A stretch of DNA of 64,000 nucleotides from positions 5,167,001-5,231,000 of the forward strand of contig NZ_CP022221.1 of NCBI RefSeq assembly GCF_004114935.1, in the 5' to 3' direction. Shown piece by piece: positions 18,010 through 27,038 of this stretch. The notes beneath the pieces are model-generated. The model had not been told where the DNA came from. It was given only the letters and a program-made list of their open reading frames with translations, and made no database searches. Source of the DNA: Bradyrhizobium zhanjiangense. Its GTDB lineage: Bacteria; Pseudomonadota; Alphaproteobacteria; Rhizobiales; Xanthobacteraceae. Numbering within the stretch: position 1 is the stretch's first letter; every line of letters begins with the position of its first letter. Both the position numbers and the translations under genes were made by a program.

Positions 18010-18987
18010 ATGATCTCTCGTTTAGTCCGCGCATCCTTGATCGCTGGCGTCGTGATGGCCGCGACACCTGCTTTGGCCCAGACCAAATGGAATTTGCCGG
18101 CAGCGTATCCTGCCGACAATCCGCACTCCGAAAATCTGGTCGCCTTCGCCAAGGACGTCGAGGCCGCCACGTCCGGCAAGCTCCAGATCACGGTTCATCC
18201 AGGCGCCTCGCTGTTCAAGGCGCCCGACATCAAGCGCGCGGTGGTGACCGGGCAGGCGCAGATGGGCGAGGTGCTGCTGTCGATCCACGAGAACGAGGAC
18301 CCGCTCTTCGGTGTCGACGTCGTGCCGTTCCTCGCGACCAGCTTCCCCGACGCGATGAAGCTGTATCAGGCCTCCAAGCCTGCAATCGCCAAGAAGCTCG
18401 ATGCGCAGGGTCTCAAGCTGCTGTTCGTCGTGCCGTGGGCGCCGCAGGGCGTCTATGTCAACAAGCCGCTCGCGACCATCGAAGACATGAAGGGCTTGAA
18501 GTGGCGCGCCTACAATGTCGGGACCGCGCGCATCGGCGAGCTGGTCGGCGCGCAATCGGTCACGATCCAGGCTGCCGAACTGCCGCAGGCGCTTGCGACC
18601 GGCGTCGTGAACTCCTTCATGTCGTCGGGCGGCACGGGCTATGATGCGAAGGCCTGGGAGTCGCTCAAATACTTCTATGACGTGCAGGCCTGGATTCCGA
18701 AGGACTACACCTTCGTCAACAAGGCCGCGTTCGAGGCACTCGACAAGCCGACGCAGGAAGCCATCCTCAAAGCAGCCGCGACGGCGGAAACGCGCGGCTG
18801 GAAGGCCTGGCAAGACAAGAGCACCTGGTACATCGAACAGCTCAAGGCCAAGGGCATGACGGTGGAGCCGCCGAGCCCCGCGCTGAAGGCCGGCTTCCAG
18901 AAGATCGGTGAGCAGCTCACCGCCGACTGGCTCAAGAAGGCAGGGCCCGACGGCCAGGCGCTGATCGACGCCTACAAGAAGATGTGA
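18010..18987 (+). CDS. TRAP transporter substrate-binding protein (DctP)
   Basis: 325 residues from the ATG at 18010, preceded by AGGAG. The signal peptide ends TPALAQ. The DctP pattern follows: KWNLPAAYPADNPHSENLVAF, then VNKPLATIEDMKGLKWRAYN, with the conserved Arg that usually binds a substrate carboxylate. It would scavenge a carboxylic acid in the periplasm for the DctQM pair just upstream. The exact ligand cannot be read from the sequence. Confidence 0.92.
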   Translation: MISRLVRASLIAGVVMAATPALAQTKWNLPAAYPADNPHSENLVAFAKDVEAATSGKLQITVHPGASLFKAPDIKRAVVTGQAQMGEVLLSIHENEDPLFGVDVVPFLATSFPDAMKLYQASKPAIAKKLDAQGLKLLFVVPWAPQGVYVNKPLATIEDMKGLKWRAYNVGTARIGELVGAQSVTIQAAELPQALATGVVNSFMSSGGTGYDAKAWESLKYFYDVQAWIPKDYTFVNKAAFEALDKPTQEAILKAAATAETRGWKAWQDKSTWYIEQLKAKGMTVEPPSPALKAGFQKIGEQLTADWLKKAGPDGQALIDAYKKM

Positions 18988-19059
18988 GACTGGCGATGCC
19001 TTCCGCTCACCGCTTTCCGGCGCGTGGGCGGAAGTCTTCTCCTCGATCTCGCGGCAGCC

Positions 19060-19390
19060 TCACCATGCGTAACTCAGCATGGTTTTGCCGGTATAGGCTC
19101 GACACTTCGCTGTCGAAGTTCGCCGTGGCGGACCAGCCGTTGAGGTCGCGCAGCTCGATTGCAACGCCCGTGAGCGCCCGCGTTCGGCGCCAGTACCACC
19201 GACGATGACGCCTTGGCCGGGCAGGGACTGGAACGCAGCTGGGATCGATTGTCCCGCGCTGAAATCATGCGCCCAGGCGAGCCGACCGCGCAGGTTCAGC
19301 GCGCTTCCCCAAGGCAAAGGACGTGCTCGTGCGCAGGCCGAGCTCGGTGCGGCTGTCCGTGAAGCCGTCGCCGGCGGAATCGCAAATGCG
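19060..19390 (-). pseudogene. Autotransporter beta-barrel domain remnant, frameshifted
   Basis: Pieces of an autotransporter C-terminal barrel appear in order but in different minus-strand frames: SPTELGLRTSTSFAL, then LRGRLAWAHDF and AAFQSLPG, then TGVAIELRDLNGWSATANFD, and finally YTGKTMLSYAW before the stop. These match the closing strands of AT-barrel domains, which end in an aromatic residue. At least two frame changes and the missing passenger domain make it a relic. It fills the gap between two TRAP loci. Confidence 0.65.
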
Positions 19391-19521
19391 TCTCTAACGT
19401 TTTCCAATCTTTTCCTGTCGTGTCTCGACATCGTCGAGGCTGCGCGTTCGGTTTCCGACAACGCACAATCGCCGCGCAAAGGCAGCTTATGTTTCCAGAT
19501 ATTTCTGAAGCCTCGATCGGC

Positions 19522-21171
19522 TCAGGCCGAGATCGCCTTCGCTGATCCGACTTCGTTGCGCAGTAGGAATTTCTGGATCTTGCCGGTCGAAGTCTTCGGG
19601 ATCGGCCCGAACACGACCGCCTTGGGCGTCTTGAAGCCGCTCATCTGCGATCGGCAGAACGCGATGATCTCGGCTTCGCTCGCGCTGGCGCCGTCCTTCA
19701 GCTCGACGAAGGCGCAGGGCACCTCGCCCCATTTCGGATCGGGCTTGGCGACCACGGCGGCGAACAGCACGGCCGGATGCTTGTAGAGGATGTCCTCGAC
19801 CTCGACGGAGGAGATGTTCTCGCCGCCGGAAATGATGATGTCCTTGGAGCGGTCCTTGATGATGACGTAGCCGTGCTCGTCGAGCACGCCGAGGTCGCCG
19901 GTGTGAAACCAGCCGCCCTCGAAGGCTTCCTTGGTCGCTTTCTCGTTTCTGAGATAGCCCTTCATCACGATGTTGCCGCGGAACATGACCTCGCCGATGG
20001 TCTCGCCGTCGCGCGGCACCTCTTGCATCGTCTGCGGATTGATGACGGTGACGTCTTCCTCGAGCGGGTAGGGCACGCCCTGCCGGCGCTTCATGCGCGC
20101 GCGTTCAGCGGGCGGAAGCTCGTCCCATCCGGGCTGCTCGGCGCAGACGGAGGCGGGGCCGTAGACTTCGGTCAGCCCGTAGACATGCGTCAGCTTGATG
20201 CCGATGCTTTCGGCGCCTTCGAGCACGGCGACCGGCGGCGCGGCGCCTGCGATCAGACCGACGACGCGACGGGCGGCGTTGCCTTTGGGCGCATCGGGCG
20301 CGTTGATCAGCGTGTTGTAGACGATCGGTGCGCCGCACATGTGGGTGACGCCGTGCTGTCTGATCAGCTCGAAGATTTTGGTCGGCTCGACCTTGCGCAG
20401 GCACACGTTGGTGCCAGCGGCCGCCGCCACAGTCCAGGGGAAGCACCAGCCGTTGCAGTGGAACATCGGCAGCGTCCAGAGATAGACCGGATGCTGACCG
20501 AGATTGCCGGCGAGGATGTTGCTGACGGCGTTGAGATAGGCGCCGCGATGATGAGTGACGACGCCCTTGGGATTTCCTGTGGTGCCCGAGGTGTAGCTCA
20601 ACGCGATCGCGTCCCATTCGTCCGCAGGCAGGACCGCGGTGAAGCTCGGATCTCCTAGCGCGAGCGCCGCCTCATATTCGATCTCGCCGATGCGCTTGCC
20701 GCCCTTGAAGGCCGCATCGTCGACGTCGATCACGAACGGCTTTGGCCCGGTCATCTGTGCGAGTGCGTCGGTGATGACGCCGGAGAATTCCGGATCGACC
20801 AGAATGATCTTGGCCCCGCCATGGTCGAGCTGGAACGCGATCGAGGGCGCATCCAGGCGGATGTTGAGTGCGTTGAGCACGGCGCCCGTCATGGGGACGG
20901 CGAAGTGCGCCTCGTTCATCGCCGGAATGTTCGGCAGCATCGCCGCCACGGTGTCACCGACGCCGATACCCTTGCCCGCCAGATAAGAGGCAAAGCGGCG
21001 GCAGCGCTCGTGAGTCTGCGCCCAGGTGAAGCTGCGGCCCTCATAGACCGTGCTGACAAGATCGGGATAGACTGCGGCGCTGCGCGCGAGGAAGCTCAGC
21101 GGGCTCAGCGGCACATAGTTGGCGGGGGTCTTGTCGAGGCCGATATTGTACTGGTTCTGCCGCTCACTCAT
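19522..21171 (-). CDS. Acyl-CoA synthetase, AMP-forming
   Basis: 549 residues from the ATG at 21171, chosen because AGGAGG lies 6 bases upstream; an ATG two codons earlier sits directly on that site. The AMP-binding signature SYTSGTTGNPKGVVTHHRG is present, with YGLTEVYGP, FHTGDLGVLDEHGYV, DRSKDIIISGGENISS and the catalytic Lys near the end (PKTSTGKIQKFLL). Members of this subgroup activate medium-chain or methylmercaptopropionate-like acids. It lies 20 bases downstream of a fused TRAP permease, suggesting import and CoA activation of a carboxylic acid. Confidence 0.92.
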   Translation of the reverse strand: MSERQNQYNIGLDKTPANYVPLSPLSFLARSAAVYPDLVSTVYEGRSFTWAQTHERCRRFASYLAGKGIGVGDTVAAMLPNIPAMNEAHFAVPMTGAVLNALNIRLDAPSIAFQLDHGGAKIILVDPEFSGVITDALAQMTGPKPFVIDVDDAAFKGGKRIGEIEYEAALALGDPSFTAVLPADEWDAIALSYTSGTTGNPKGVVTHHRGAYLNAVSNILAGNLGQHPVYLWTLPMFHCNGWCFPWTVAAAAGTNVCLRKVEPTKIFELIRQHGVTHMCGAPIVYNTLINAPDAPKGNAARRVVGLIAGAAPPVAVLEGAESIGIKLTHVYGLTEVYGPASVCAEQPGWDELPPAERARMKRRQGVPYPLEEDVTVINPQTMQEVPRDGETIGEVMFRGNIVMKGYLRNEKATKEAFEGGWFHTGDLGVLDEHGYVIIKDRSKDIIISGGENISSVEVEDILYKHPAVLFAAVVAKPDPKWGEVPCAFVELKDGASASEAEIIAFCRSQMSGFKTPKAVVFGPIPKTSTGKIQKFLLRNEVGSAKAISA

Positions 21172-21192
21172 CGACATCCTCCTGAAAACGCC

Positions 21193-23082
21193 TCAAAGGA
21201 ATCCGATCGAAATCCAGGGGAAGATCGCGACGATGATCAATCCCACCAGCAGCGCCAGCAGATAGCCCCAGATCGGCCTGATGCCTTCGGCCGGATCGAC
21301 GCGTCCGATGGCGCAGGCGGCATAATAGCCGACGCCGAAGGGCGGGGCGAATAGCCCGATACCCATGGCCAGAATGATCACCATGGCGTAGTGCACCTCG
21401 TGCACGCCGACGGCACGGGCGATCGGAAACAGCAGCGGCCCGAACAGCACGATCGCCGGAATGCCCTCGAGCACGCTGCCGAGAATGGTGAAGGCCAGGA
21501 TCGAGACGGCGATGAAGGTTGCGGCTCCCCCGGGCAACCCTGTCATGGCCGCCGCCAGCGAGCGCGAGAAACCTGATTGCGTCAGGCCCCAGGCCATGCC
21601 GGTGGCGGTGCCGATAATAAGCAGGATAGCGCCCGACAGCGCTGCGGTCTCGACCAGCATCGGAAACAGCCGTCGCCAGTCGAAGCGGCGGTAGACGAGG
21701 AGGCCGACCAGGGCGCCGTAGACGATGCCGATGGTGGAGACTTCGGTGGCGGTCGCGATGCCCTCGACCACGGCGTAGCGGATCACGAAGGGCAGCGCGA
21801 GCGCAGGCAGGGCGACGATGAAGGTCTTGCCGATCTCGGATGCCGTGGCGCGGCGGACGTGGCTCATGTCCACGTGGCGGTAGCGCCACCACACCAGCAT
21901 GCACAGCGTGATCGCGAGCACCACGCCGGGCAATAAGCCCCCGGTGAATAGCGCTGCGATCGACACGCCCGTGACCGAGCCGATCGTGATCAGCACGAGG
22001 CTCGGCGGAATCGTCTCGGTCTGGGCACCCGTCGCCGCAAGAAGCGCGACGAGATCGCCGGGCTTGGCGCCGCGCTGCTTCATTTCTGGGAACAGCACCG
22101 GTGCGACCGCCGCCATGTCGGCGGCCTTGGCGCCGGAGATGCCGGAGACCAGGTACATGGCGCCGACCAGCACGTAATGCAGGCCGCCGCGGACATGCCC
22201 GAGCAGGCTCGCCAGGAACGCCACCATGGCCCGCGCCATGCCGGTCATCTCGATCAGAAGCCCCAGGAACACGAACAGCGGCACCGAGAGCAGGATGAGG
22301 TGGCTCATGCCCTCGTCCATCCGCCCGACCAGCACCATCACGGGCGTTCGCGTGGTCAGCGCCAGATAGCCGAAGATCGCGAGGCCAAAGCCGAACGCAA
22401 TGGGAACGCCGGCAAAGACGCAGAAGCCGGCGACGCCGACGAAGAAGATGACGAGGTTGAGATTGCCGAGCGGCCGCAGCGACGGCTCCGCCAGCCAGAA
22501 TGCGCCGATCAGGACCGCAACAGACAGCACGGCGGCCGCAACCATCCGGTAATCGGCGGCGCGCAGCAGCCGCAGCAAGGCGAACGCCGCCATCAGGCTG
22601 ATGCCGGCCGGCAGCGCGGCAGCGCGCCACATATTTGAGATCTGCAGCGCCGGTGTGGTGATGTAGCTCTCTTCGTAGGCATAGTCGCAGGACGGCCAGA
22701 CGATCAGCGCCAGGAACGCCAGCGCCGCGCAGGTTGCGACCAGATCGAGATAGGCCCGCATCGCCGGCGTGGCGCTGGCCACCACCGCAGTCATGCGCAT
22801 GTGCTCGGAGCGGCGAAACGCGACCGCCGCACCCAGCATGGCGAGCCACAGGAACAGGATCGAGGCGAGTTCGTCCGACCAGATCAGCGGCCGGTGCAAG
22901 CCGTAGCGCGCAACCACGCCGGCAAACAGGATCACGATCTCGGCGACGACCAGGATCGCCGCCGGGATCTCCATGAGGAGGCCGAGTGCGCGCTCCGTTG
23001 AGGTCAGCAATGAAGGTCGGCGAGGGGACTGAACAGTCGCCTCGCCCGCCACTTCGATCACCTCGACCTCGACATGAGCCAT
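21193..23082 (-). CDS. TRAP transporter permease with fused DctQ and DctM domains
   Basis: 629 residues. The first about 190 form a DctQ-like part with four hydrophobic segments (DELASILFLWLAMLGAAVAFRRSEHMRM is diagnostic). The rest is DctM-like, with SVPLFVFLGLLIEMTGMARAM, GAQTETIPPSLVLITIG and IGLFAPPFGVGYY. The fusion is normal in one branch of the TRAP family. It is co-oriented with dctP (15 bases upstream) and the acyl-CoA synthetase (downstream), likely one operon. Confidence 0.93.
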   Translation of the reverse strand: MAHVEVEVIEVAGEATVQSPRRPSLLTSTERALGLLMEIPAAILVVAEIVILFAGVVARYGLHRPLIWSDELASILFLWLAMLGAAVAFRRSEHMRMTAVVASATPAMRAYLDLVATCAALAFLALIVWPSCDYAYEESYITTPALQISNMWRAAALPAGISLMAAFALLRLLRAADYRMVAAAVLSVAVLIGAFWLAEPSLRPLGNLNLVIFFVGVAGFCVFAGVPIAFGFGLAIFGYLALTTRTPVMVLVGRMDEGMSHLILLSVPLFVFLGLLIEMTGMARAMVAFLASLLGHVRGGLHYVLVGAMYLVSGISGAKAADMAAVAPVLFPEMKQRGAKPGDLVALLAATGAQTETIPPSLVLITIGSVTGVSIAALFTGGLLPGVVLAITLCMLVWWRYRHVDMSHVRRATASEIGKTFIVALPALALPFVIRYAVVEGIATATEVSTIGIVYGALVGLLVYRRFDWRRLFPMLVETAALSGAILLIIGTATGMAWGLTQSGFSRSLAAAMTGLPGGAATFIAVSILAFTILGSVLEGIPAIVLFGPLLFPIARAVGVHEVHYAMVIILAMGIGLFAPPFGVGYYAACAIGRVDPAEGIRPIWGYLLALLVGLIIVAIFPWISIGFL

Positions 23083-23097
23083 GACGGCCCCAACACG

Positions 23098-24117
23098 TTA
23101 CGACAGCTTGCCCACCGCCTTTTCCAGGAGGTCCCAGGCCTGATCGCCGTATTTGCCCTTCCACTCGGCATAGAAGCCGGCGGACCGCAGCTTGTCGCGG
23201 AACGGCGCCACGGCCGGCTGGTTGAAGGTCAGGCCCTTGGTCGCGAGCTCCTGCTGGAGGTTGGCGTTGAGCTTGGCGGTATCCGCGCGCTCGTTGACCG
23301 CGGCGGCGTTGATGTTCTTGGCGACGATGGTGCGCACGTCCTGCGGCAGCTTTTCCCAGGCTCTGCGGTTGGCCAGGAACCAGAAGCCGTCCCACATGTG
23401 GTTGGTCAGCGAGCAGTACTTTTGCACCTCGTAGAGCTTTGCGGTCGAGATGATCGCCAGCGGATTCTCCTGGCCCTCGACGATCTTGGTCTGGAGCGCT
23501 GAATAGACCTCGCTGAAATTGATCGAGGCGGGCGCCGCATCGAACGCCTTGAACATCGAGGTCCACAGCGGCGACACCGGCACGCGGATCTTGAAGCCCT
23601 TGAGATCGTCCGGACCGGTGATCGGCTTGGTCGACGACGTGGTCTGGCGGAAGCCGTTGTCCCAGATCTTATCCATGACCTCGAGGCCGGCCTTCTTGAT
23701 CTCGCCGCGGACATGGGCGCCGAGATCGCCGTCCATGGCCTTCCAGACCGTGTCGTAGTCCGGGAACGCGAAGCCGATGCCGTTGATGGACGCCGCCGGC
23801 ACCAGGGTCGACAGGATCAGGCCTGACAGCGTGAAGAACTCGACGCCGCCGGAGCGGATCTGGCTCAGCATGTCGGTGTCGGAGCCGAGCTGGTTGTTCG
23901 GGAAGATCTGGAGGTCGAACTTGCCGTTGGTCTCGCTCTTGATCGCGGCCGCCATCTCCTTGGCGCGCACGTTCAGCGGATGAGTGTCCGGCAGGTTGTT
24001 GGCGTATTTGTAGGTGAACTCGGTGCTCTGGGCGCGGGCAACATGGGGCGCACCGAGGCCGCCCAGAACCGCGGTCGCGGCGGAGGCCTTGAGAAGCGTG
24101 CGTCGGGAAAAGCTCAT
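23098..24117 (-). CDS. TRAP transporter substrate-binding protein (DctP), Tat-exported
   Basis: 339 residues. The twin-arginine signal is SRRTLLKASAATAVLGGLG, ending VARAQ. The mature domain has YKYANNLPDTHPLNVRAKEM, KPITGPDDLKGFKIRVP and FSEVYSALQTKIVEGQENP, the standard TRAP receptor landmarks. Export through Tat, unlike the other DctP in the window (Sec), implies folding before export. It is the first gene of the dctP-dctQM-ACS operon. Confidence 0.93.
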   Translation of the reverse strand: MSFSRRTLLKASAATAVLGGLGAPHVARAQSTEFTYKYANNLPDTHPLNVRAKEMAAAIKSETNGKFDLQIFPNNQLGSDTDMLSQIRSGGVEFFTLSGLILSTLVPAASINGIGFAFPDYDTVWKAMDGDLGAHVRGEIKKAGLEVMDKIWDNGFRQTTSSTKPITGPDDLKGFKIRVPVSPLWTSMFKAFDAAPASINFSEVYSALQTKIVEGQENPLAIISTAKLYEVQKYCSLTNHMWDGFWFLANRRAWEKLPQDVRTIVAKNINAAAVNERADTAKLNANLQQELATKGLTFNQPAVAPFRDKLRSAGFYAEWKGKYGDQAWDLLEKAVGKLS

Positions 24118-24273
24118 GGGTCTGCTTCCTCGGAAAGTTTGTTGTTGTTCTGAGATGCAAACCTATACGGACGTCAGGTCAGAAGGTCATCTGCGATCTC
24201 GCGAGGCCTCGCTTATTGCAGCCGGACAAGGTCACGGCAATATCGGCTTTCGGAGAGATGGGCCGACAAAAAA

Positions 24274-24300
24274 TGCGAAAACAACCCCATGCACAGTAGC
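24274..24300 (-). repeat. 27-base dispersed repeat, copy 2
   Basis: Exact reverse complement of 4309-4335. It lies in the divergent intergenic region upstream of dctP. Confidence 0.8.
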
Positions 24301-24406
24301 CGTCAATGAGCTGGGAAGAGCCGCCCAGCGCCAGCCCGCAAATGGCCTGGAGCGAAGGTGCGGTGGCAGGAATTCCATCTAAATGTCTGATCTAATTGTA
24401 CATAAA

Positions 24407-24422
24407 TATATTCCATAATATA
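24407..24422. promoter_or_regulatory. AT-rich inverted repeat, candidate operator
   Basis: TATATT-CCAT-AATATA: perfect 6-base arms with a 4-base spacer, in an AT-rich patch that contrasts with the GC-rich surroundings. Its place between divergent transport and peptidase genes suits a regulator site. No regulator gene lies next to it. Confidence 0.4.
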
Positions 24423-24588
24423 CCTTATGCGAATTACGGGCATGGACGTGGCAGGCAGTTCCCCAAGCTGGTGCGAACCCTACTTCCGGGCCCAACATCA
24501 GGAGCCAACCGAGCATCCGACGGTTAGTCGGATGGTCGCGGACAGGAATTGCAGGAGATCAAAACGCCGCAGCCATGGGAGAGTCGTC

Positions 24589-25786
24589 ATGCAGGAGACC
24601 GCTGCCCGCGCCACTGCCTCGCGTGTCATTCCGTTCGATGCCGCCAAGCTCGACCGTCTCATGGAGGACGCCGGCCTCGATGTGTTGATCGCGACCTCCA
24701 AGCACAATGTGCAGTACCTGTTAGGCGCTGAGCGGGCGATCTTCTTCGACTATGTGGACGCGCTCGGTGTTAGCCGCTATTTGCCGGTCCTGGTCTATCC
24801 TAAGGGCGCCCCCGAGAAAGCGATCTATGTCGGCCACCGGATGGAGACCCATCAGCGCGCTGTCGCGCCGCCATGGGTTCCGGAGCTCCAGACCGAGTCC
24901 AATGGATCGGTCGATGCGATCACGCGGGCCGCAGGCCTGATCCGGGATGCCGGCGTGCCCTTGCGGCGGGTCGGGGTCGAGATGGCGTTCCTGCCGATGG
25001 ATGCCGGCCGGGCACTGGCCGATGCCCTGCCCGGTGCCGAGCTCAAGGACGCCGTCGTGGTGCTGGAGCGGCTGCGGGCAGTCAAATCGGCGGCGGAATT
25101 GGCGAAGCTCAAGACCGCGTCCGAGCTCGTCATCGCATCCATGCTGGCGGTGAATCGCCGGCCACGGTCGGGGCACGACCAAGCATCAATTGGCGGATGC
25201 GTTGCGCCTCGCAGAAGCCAACCGCGGACTGACCTTCGAATATTGCCTGCTCGCCTGCGGCAGCAGCCACAACCGGGCGCCATCGTCGCAGCATTGGCAG
25301 CAAGGCGAGGTGCTGTCGTTGGACTCCGGCGGCAATTATCGCGGCTATATTGGCGACCTCGCGCGCATGGCCGTATTGGGCAAGCCGGATGCCGAGCTGA
25401 AGGACTATCTGGCCGAAATCGAGGCGGTCCAGCGCGCCGCCTTCGCCGCGGTCCGGCCGGGCGCCATGGGCGGCGACATCTACGTCGCGGCCGAGCGACA
25501 GCTCGCCCAGATCACCCAGCGCGACTGCACCGATTTCCTGGCTCACGGCATGGGCCTCGTCAGCCACGAGGCCCCTCGCCTGACCGCCAGGGGTCCGGTT
25601 CCCTACGACGACACCGACGCCCGCCAACCGCTCGAAGCCGGCATGGTGGTGTCGATCGAGACCACGATGAAGCATCCGACGCGTGGCTTCATCAAGCTCG
25701 AGGACACGGTCGCGGTAACGCCGACGGGATACGAGATTTTTGGCGAAGGCGGGCGCGGGTGGAATCTCGGCGGCAACGCGCTTTAG
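24589..25786 (+). pseudogene. M24 metallopeptidase (Xaa-Pro dipeptidase-like), single-base frameshift
   Basis: The N-terminal part starts at ATG 24589 after GGGAGAG and reads through DVLIATSKHNVQYLLGAERA to ASELVIASMLAV. The C-terminal catalytic part continues one frame later (IAGHGRGTTKHQLADALRLA) with SLDSGGNYRGYIGD, HGMGLVSHEAPR and VVSIETTMKHP, which hold the metal-binding Asp, His and Glu residues. An extra A at about 25153-25154 (GTGAATCGCC for GTGATCGCC) breaks the frame. The total of 1198 bases is one more than a multiple of three, about 398 residues if repaired. It is either a very recent pseudogene or a sequence error. Confidence 0.8.
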
Positions 25787-25848
25787 CGTAGCGGCAGCAA
25801 CTCCAGCTGGCTCTGCATCTTGTTGGCGACTGCTGCGAACCAGCTCTG
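25783..25848 (-). pseudogene. C-terminal scar of a paralogue of the 26088-26915 gene
   Basis: The minus strand reads QSWFAAVANKMQSQLELLPL, R, stop. The end of the neighbouring intact gene reads QSWFAAVVKKAQSELDLLPL, H, stop: 16 of 21 residues agree. Similarity stops abruptly upstream of the Gln. The scar overlaps the end of the M24 gene. It is most simply the tail of a deleted tandem duplicate. Confidence 0.65.
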
Positions 25849-26087
25849 CCTCCGACGGCGGCGCCCCACCCTCGATCACTTCTGCGCGCGACCAGGATGC
25901 AGTTTCGCTTTGGTTCGGGCGACTTTCGGTCTGCGAAAGCCGGGCCAGCCCGCCGATCCGGCAACTCGAATGCCCAGGGGGCCAGGTCTCGCCCCCAAAG
26001 CGATGTCAGCACGCAGGACGAAATCGAAGGGTCACATGATCACTGAGCCGACGGCTTTGGCTATGCGCAAAATGCTCGAGCTGCCGC
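25849..26087. other. Intergenic stretch, no gene seen
   Basis: About 240 bases between the paralogue scar and the intact copy. I see no conserved coding sequence; it may be what remains after loss of most of the duplicate. Confidence 0.45.
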
Positions 26088-26915
26088 TCAGTGCAGCGGC
26101 AACAGATCGAGCTCGCTCTGCGCCTTCTTGACGACCGCGGCGAACCAACTCTGGCTCGGCGCTTCCTTGGCGAAGCAGGCTGTGAAGGCGGTCATCGCGT
26201 TGTCTTCGCGGGTCATGTCACCGCGCGGGTCCTTCTTGTCGACCGGCTTGGCCATCATCTGTTTCCAGACCTTCTCGCAGGCCGGGATCGGGGTGGTCTT
26301 CACAGCGCGCGATGCGGCGATGAAGTACACCTTGTCGCCCTGGATCGCGACGACGTCGATTTCATCCGGCGCACCCTTCAGATCGCCATTGCCGCGCACG
26401 CCGAGCACGGCGGCCGCGGCACTCACCGCCGCAGGCTTGGTGATTGGCAGCTCCGCATAGATGGCGAAGGCGGCGTCCTGGATCGCGTAGTAGTAGAAGC
26501 GGTCGGATTTCAACGCAGCGCCGCTCTCCTGCGGCATGCCATCCTCGCGATGCTCGCCCAGCCAGTGCTTGAGCAGCGTGGTCGTGGTCACCACCGCTTG
26601 CGTCTTGTAACCTTCCGAGGCGAAGCTGAGCCCGTCGAGATGGCCGAAGCCGATGTCGTTCTTGAACAGCGTGTCGACGTTCGACTTGCCCTCGGCCGGC
26701 AGCCCCTTGATCGTGACAGGTCCCACCAGGCCACGCAGCACGCCCGTCAGCTCCTTGAGTGCGGCATCGTGCTGCTTATAGATCTCGTCGCTCTCCTTGG
26801 CTGCCGAGAACCTTGCGATGTAGCGATCGCGCAGGTCGAGATAATGCTCCTCGAGCGCGGCCGCATTGGCGGGTGTTGCCAAGGCGAGCAGGCAGAGCAA
26901 GGCGGGTAATCTCAT
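26088..26915 (-). CDS. Secreted hypothetical protein, 275 residues
   Basis: A Sec signal peptide (LPALLCLLALATPANA) precedes a soluble domain of mixed helices, starting LEEHYLDLRDRYIARF and with DRFYYYAIQDAAFAIYAELP in the middle. Two Cys residues in the C-terminal third (IPACEKVW and FTACFAKEAP) may pair in the periplasm. I recognise no family. A decayed fragment of a close paralogue lies just downstream. Function unknown. Confidence 0.75.
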   Translation of the reverse strand: MRLPALLCLLALATPANAAALEEHYLDLRDRYIARFSAAKESDEIYKQHDAALKELTGVLRGLVGPVTIKGLPAEGKSNVDTLFKNDIGFGHLDGLSFASEGYKTQAVVTTTTLLKHWLGEHREDGMPQESGAALKSDRFYYYAIQDAAFAIYAELPITKPAAVSAAAAVLGVRGNGDLKGAPDEIDVVAIQGDKVYFIAASRAVKTTPIPACEKVWKQMMAKPVDKKDPRGDMTREDNAMTAFTACFAKEAPSQSWFAAVVKKAQSELDLLPLH

Positions 26916-27038
26916 GGCAATGTCCGCAAAAACTGGAAGCTATCTCCAGTCTTTGTGCCGGTGCCGGGCGAGGAGGTTCACCCGCGATGCCGCGCTGTGC
27001 TCTTCGCGCGCGACGCACGGCAATCGATGCAGTCTCCC

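Larger units (their letters stand above)
24118..24588. other. Divergent intergenic region with repeat and candidate operator
   Basis: 471 bases between divergently oriented dctP and the M24 peptidase gene. It contains the second copy of the 27-base repeat (24274-24300) and an unusually AT-rich patch near 24380-24430 with an inverted repeat. No gene is supported here. Confidence 0.6.

Noticed and set aside
21164..23566. An 800-codon minus-strand frame over the TRAP genes
   Set aside because: It is a shifted frame of the fused DctQM gene and the end of dctP; the product is Arg/Gly/Pro-rich without domains, whereas the DctQM frame has clear membrane segments and motifs.
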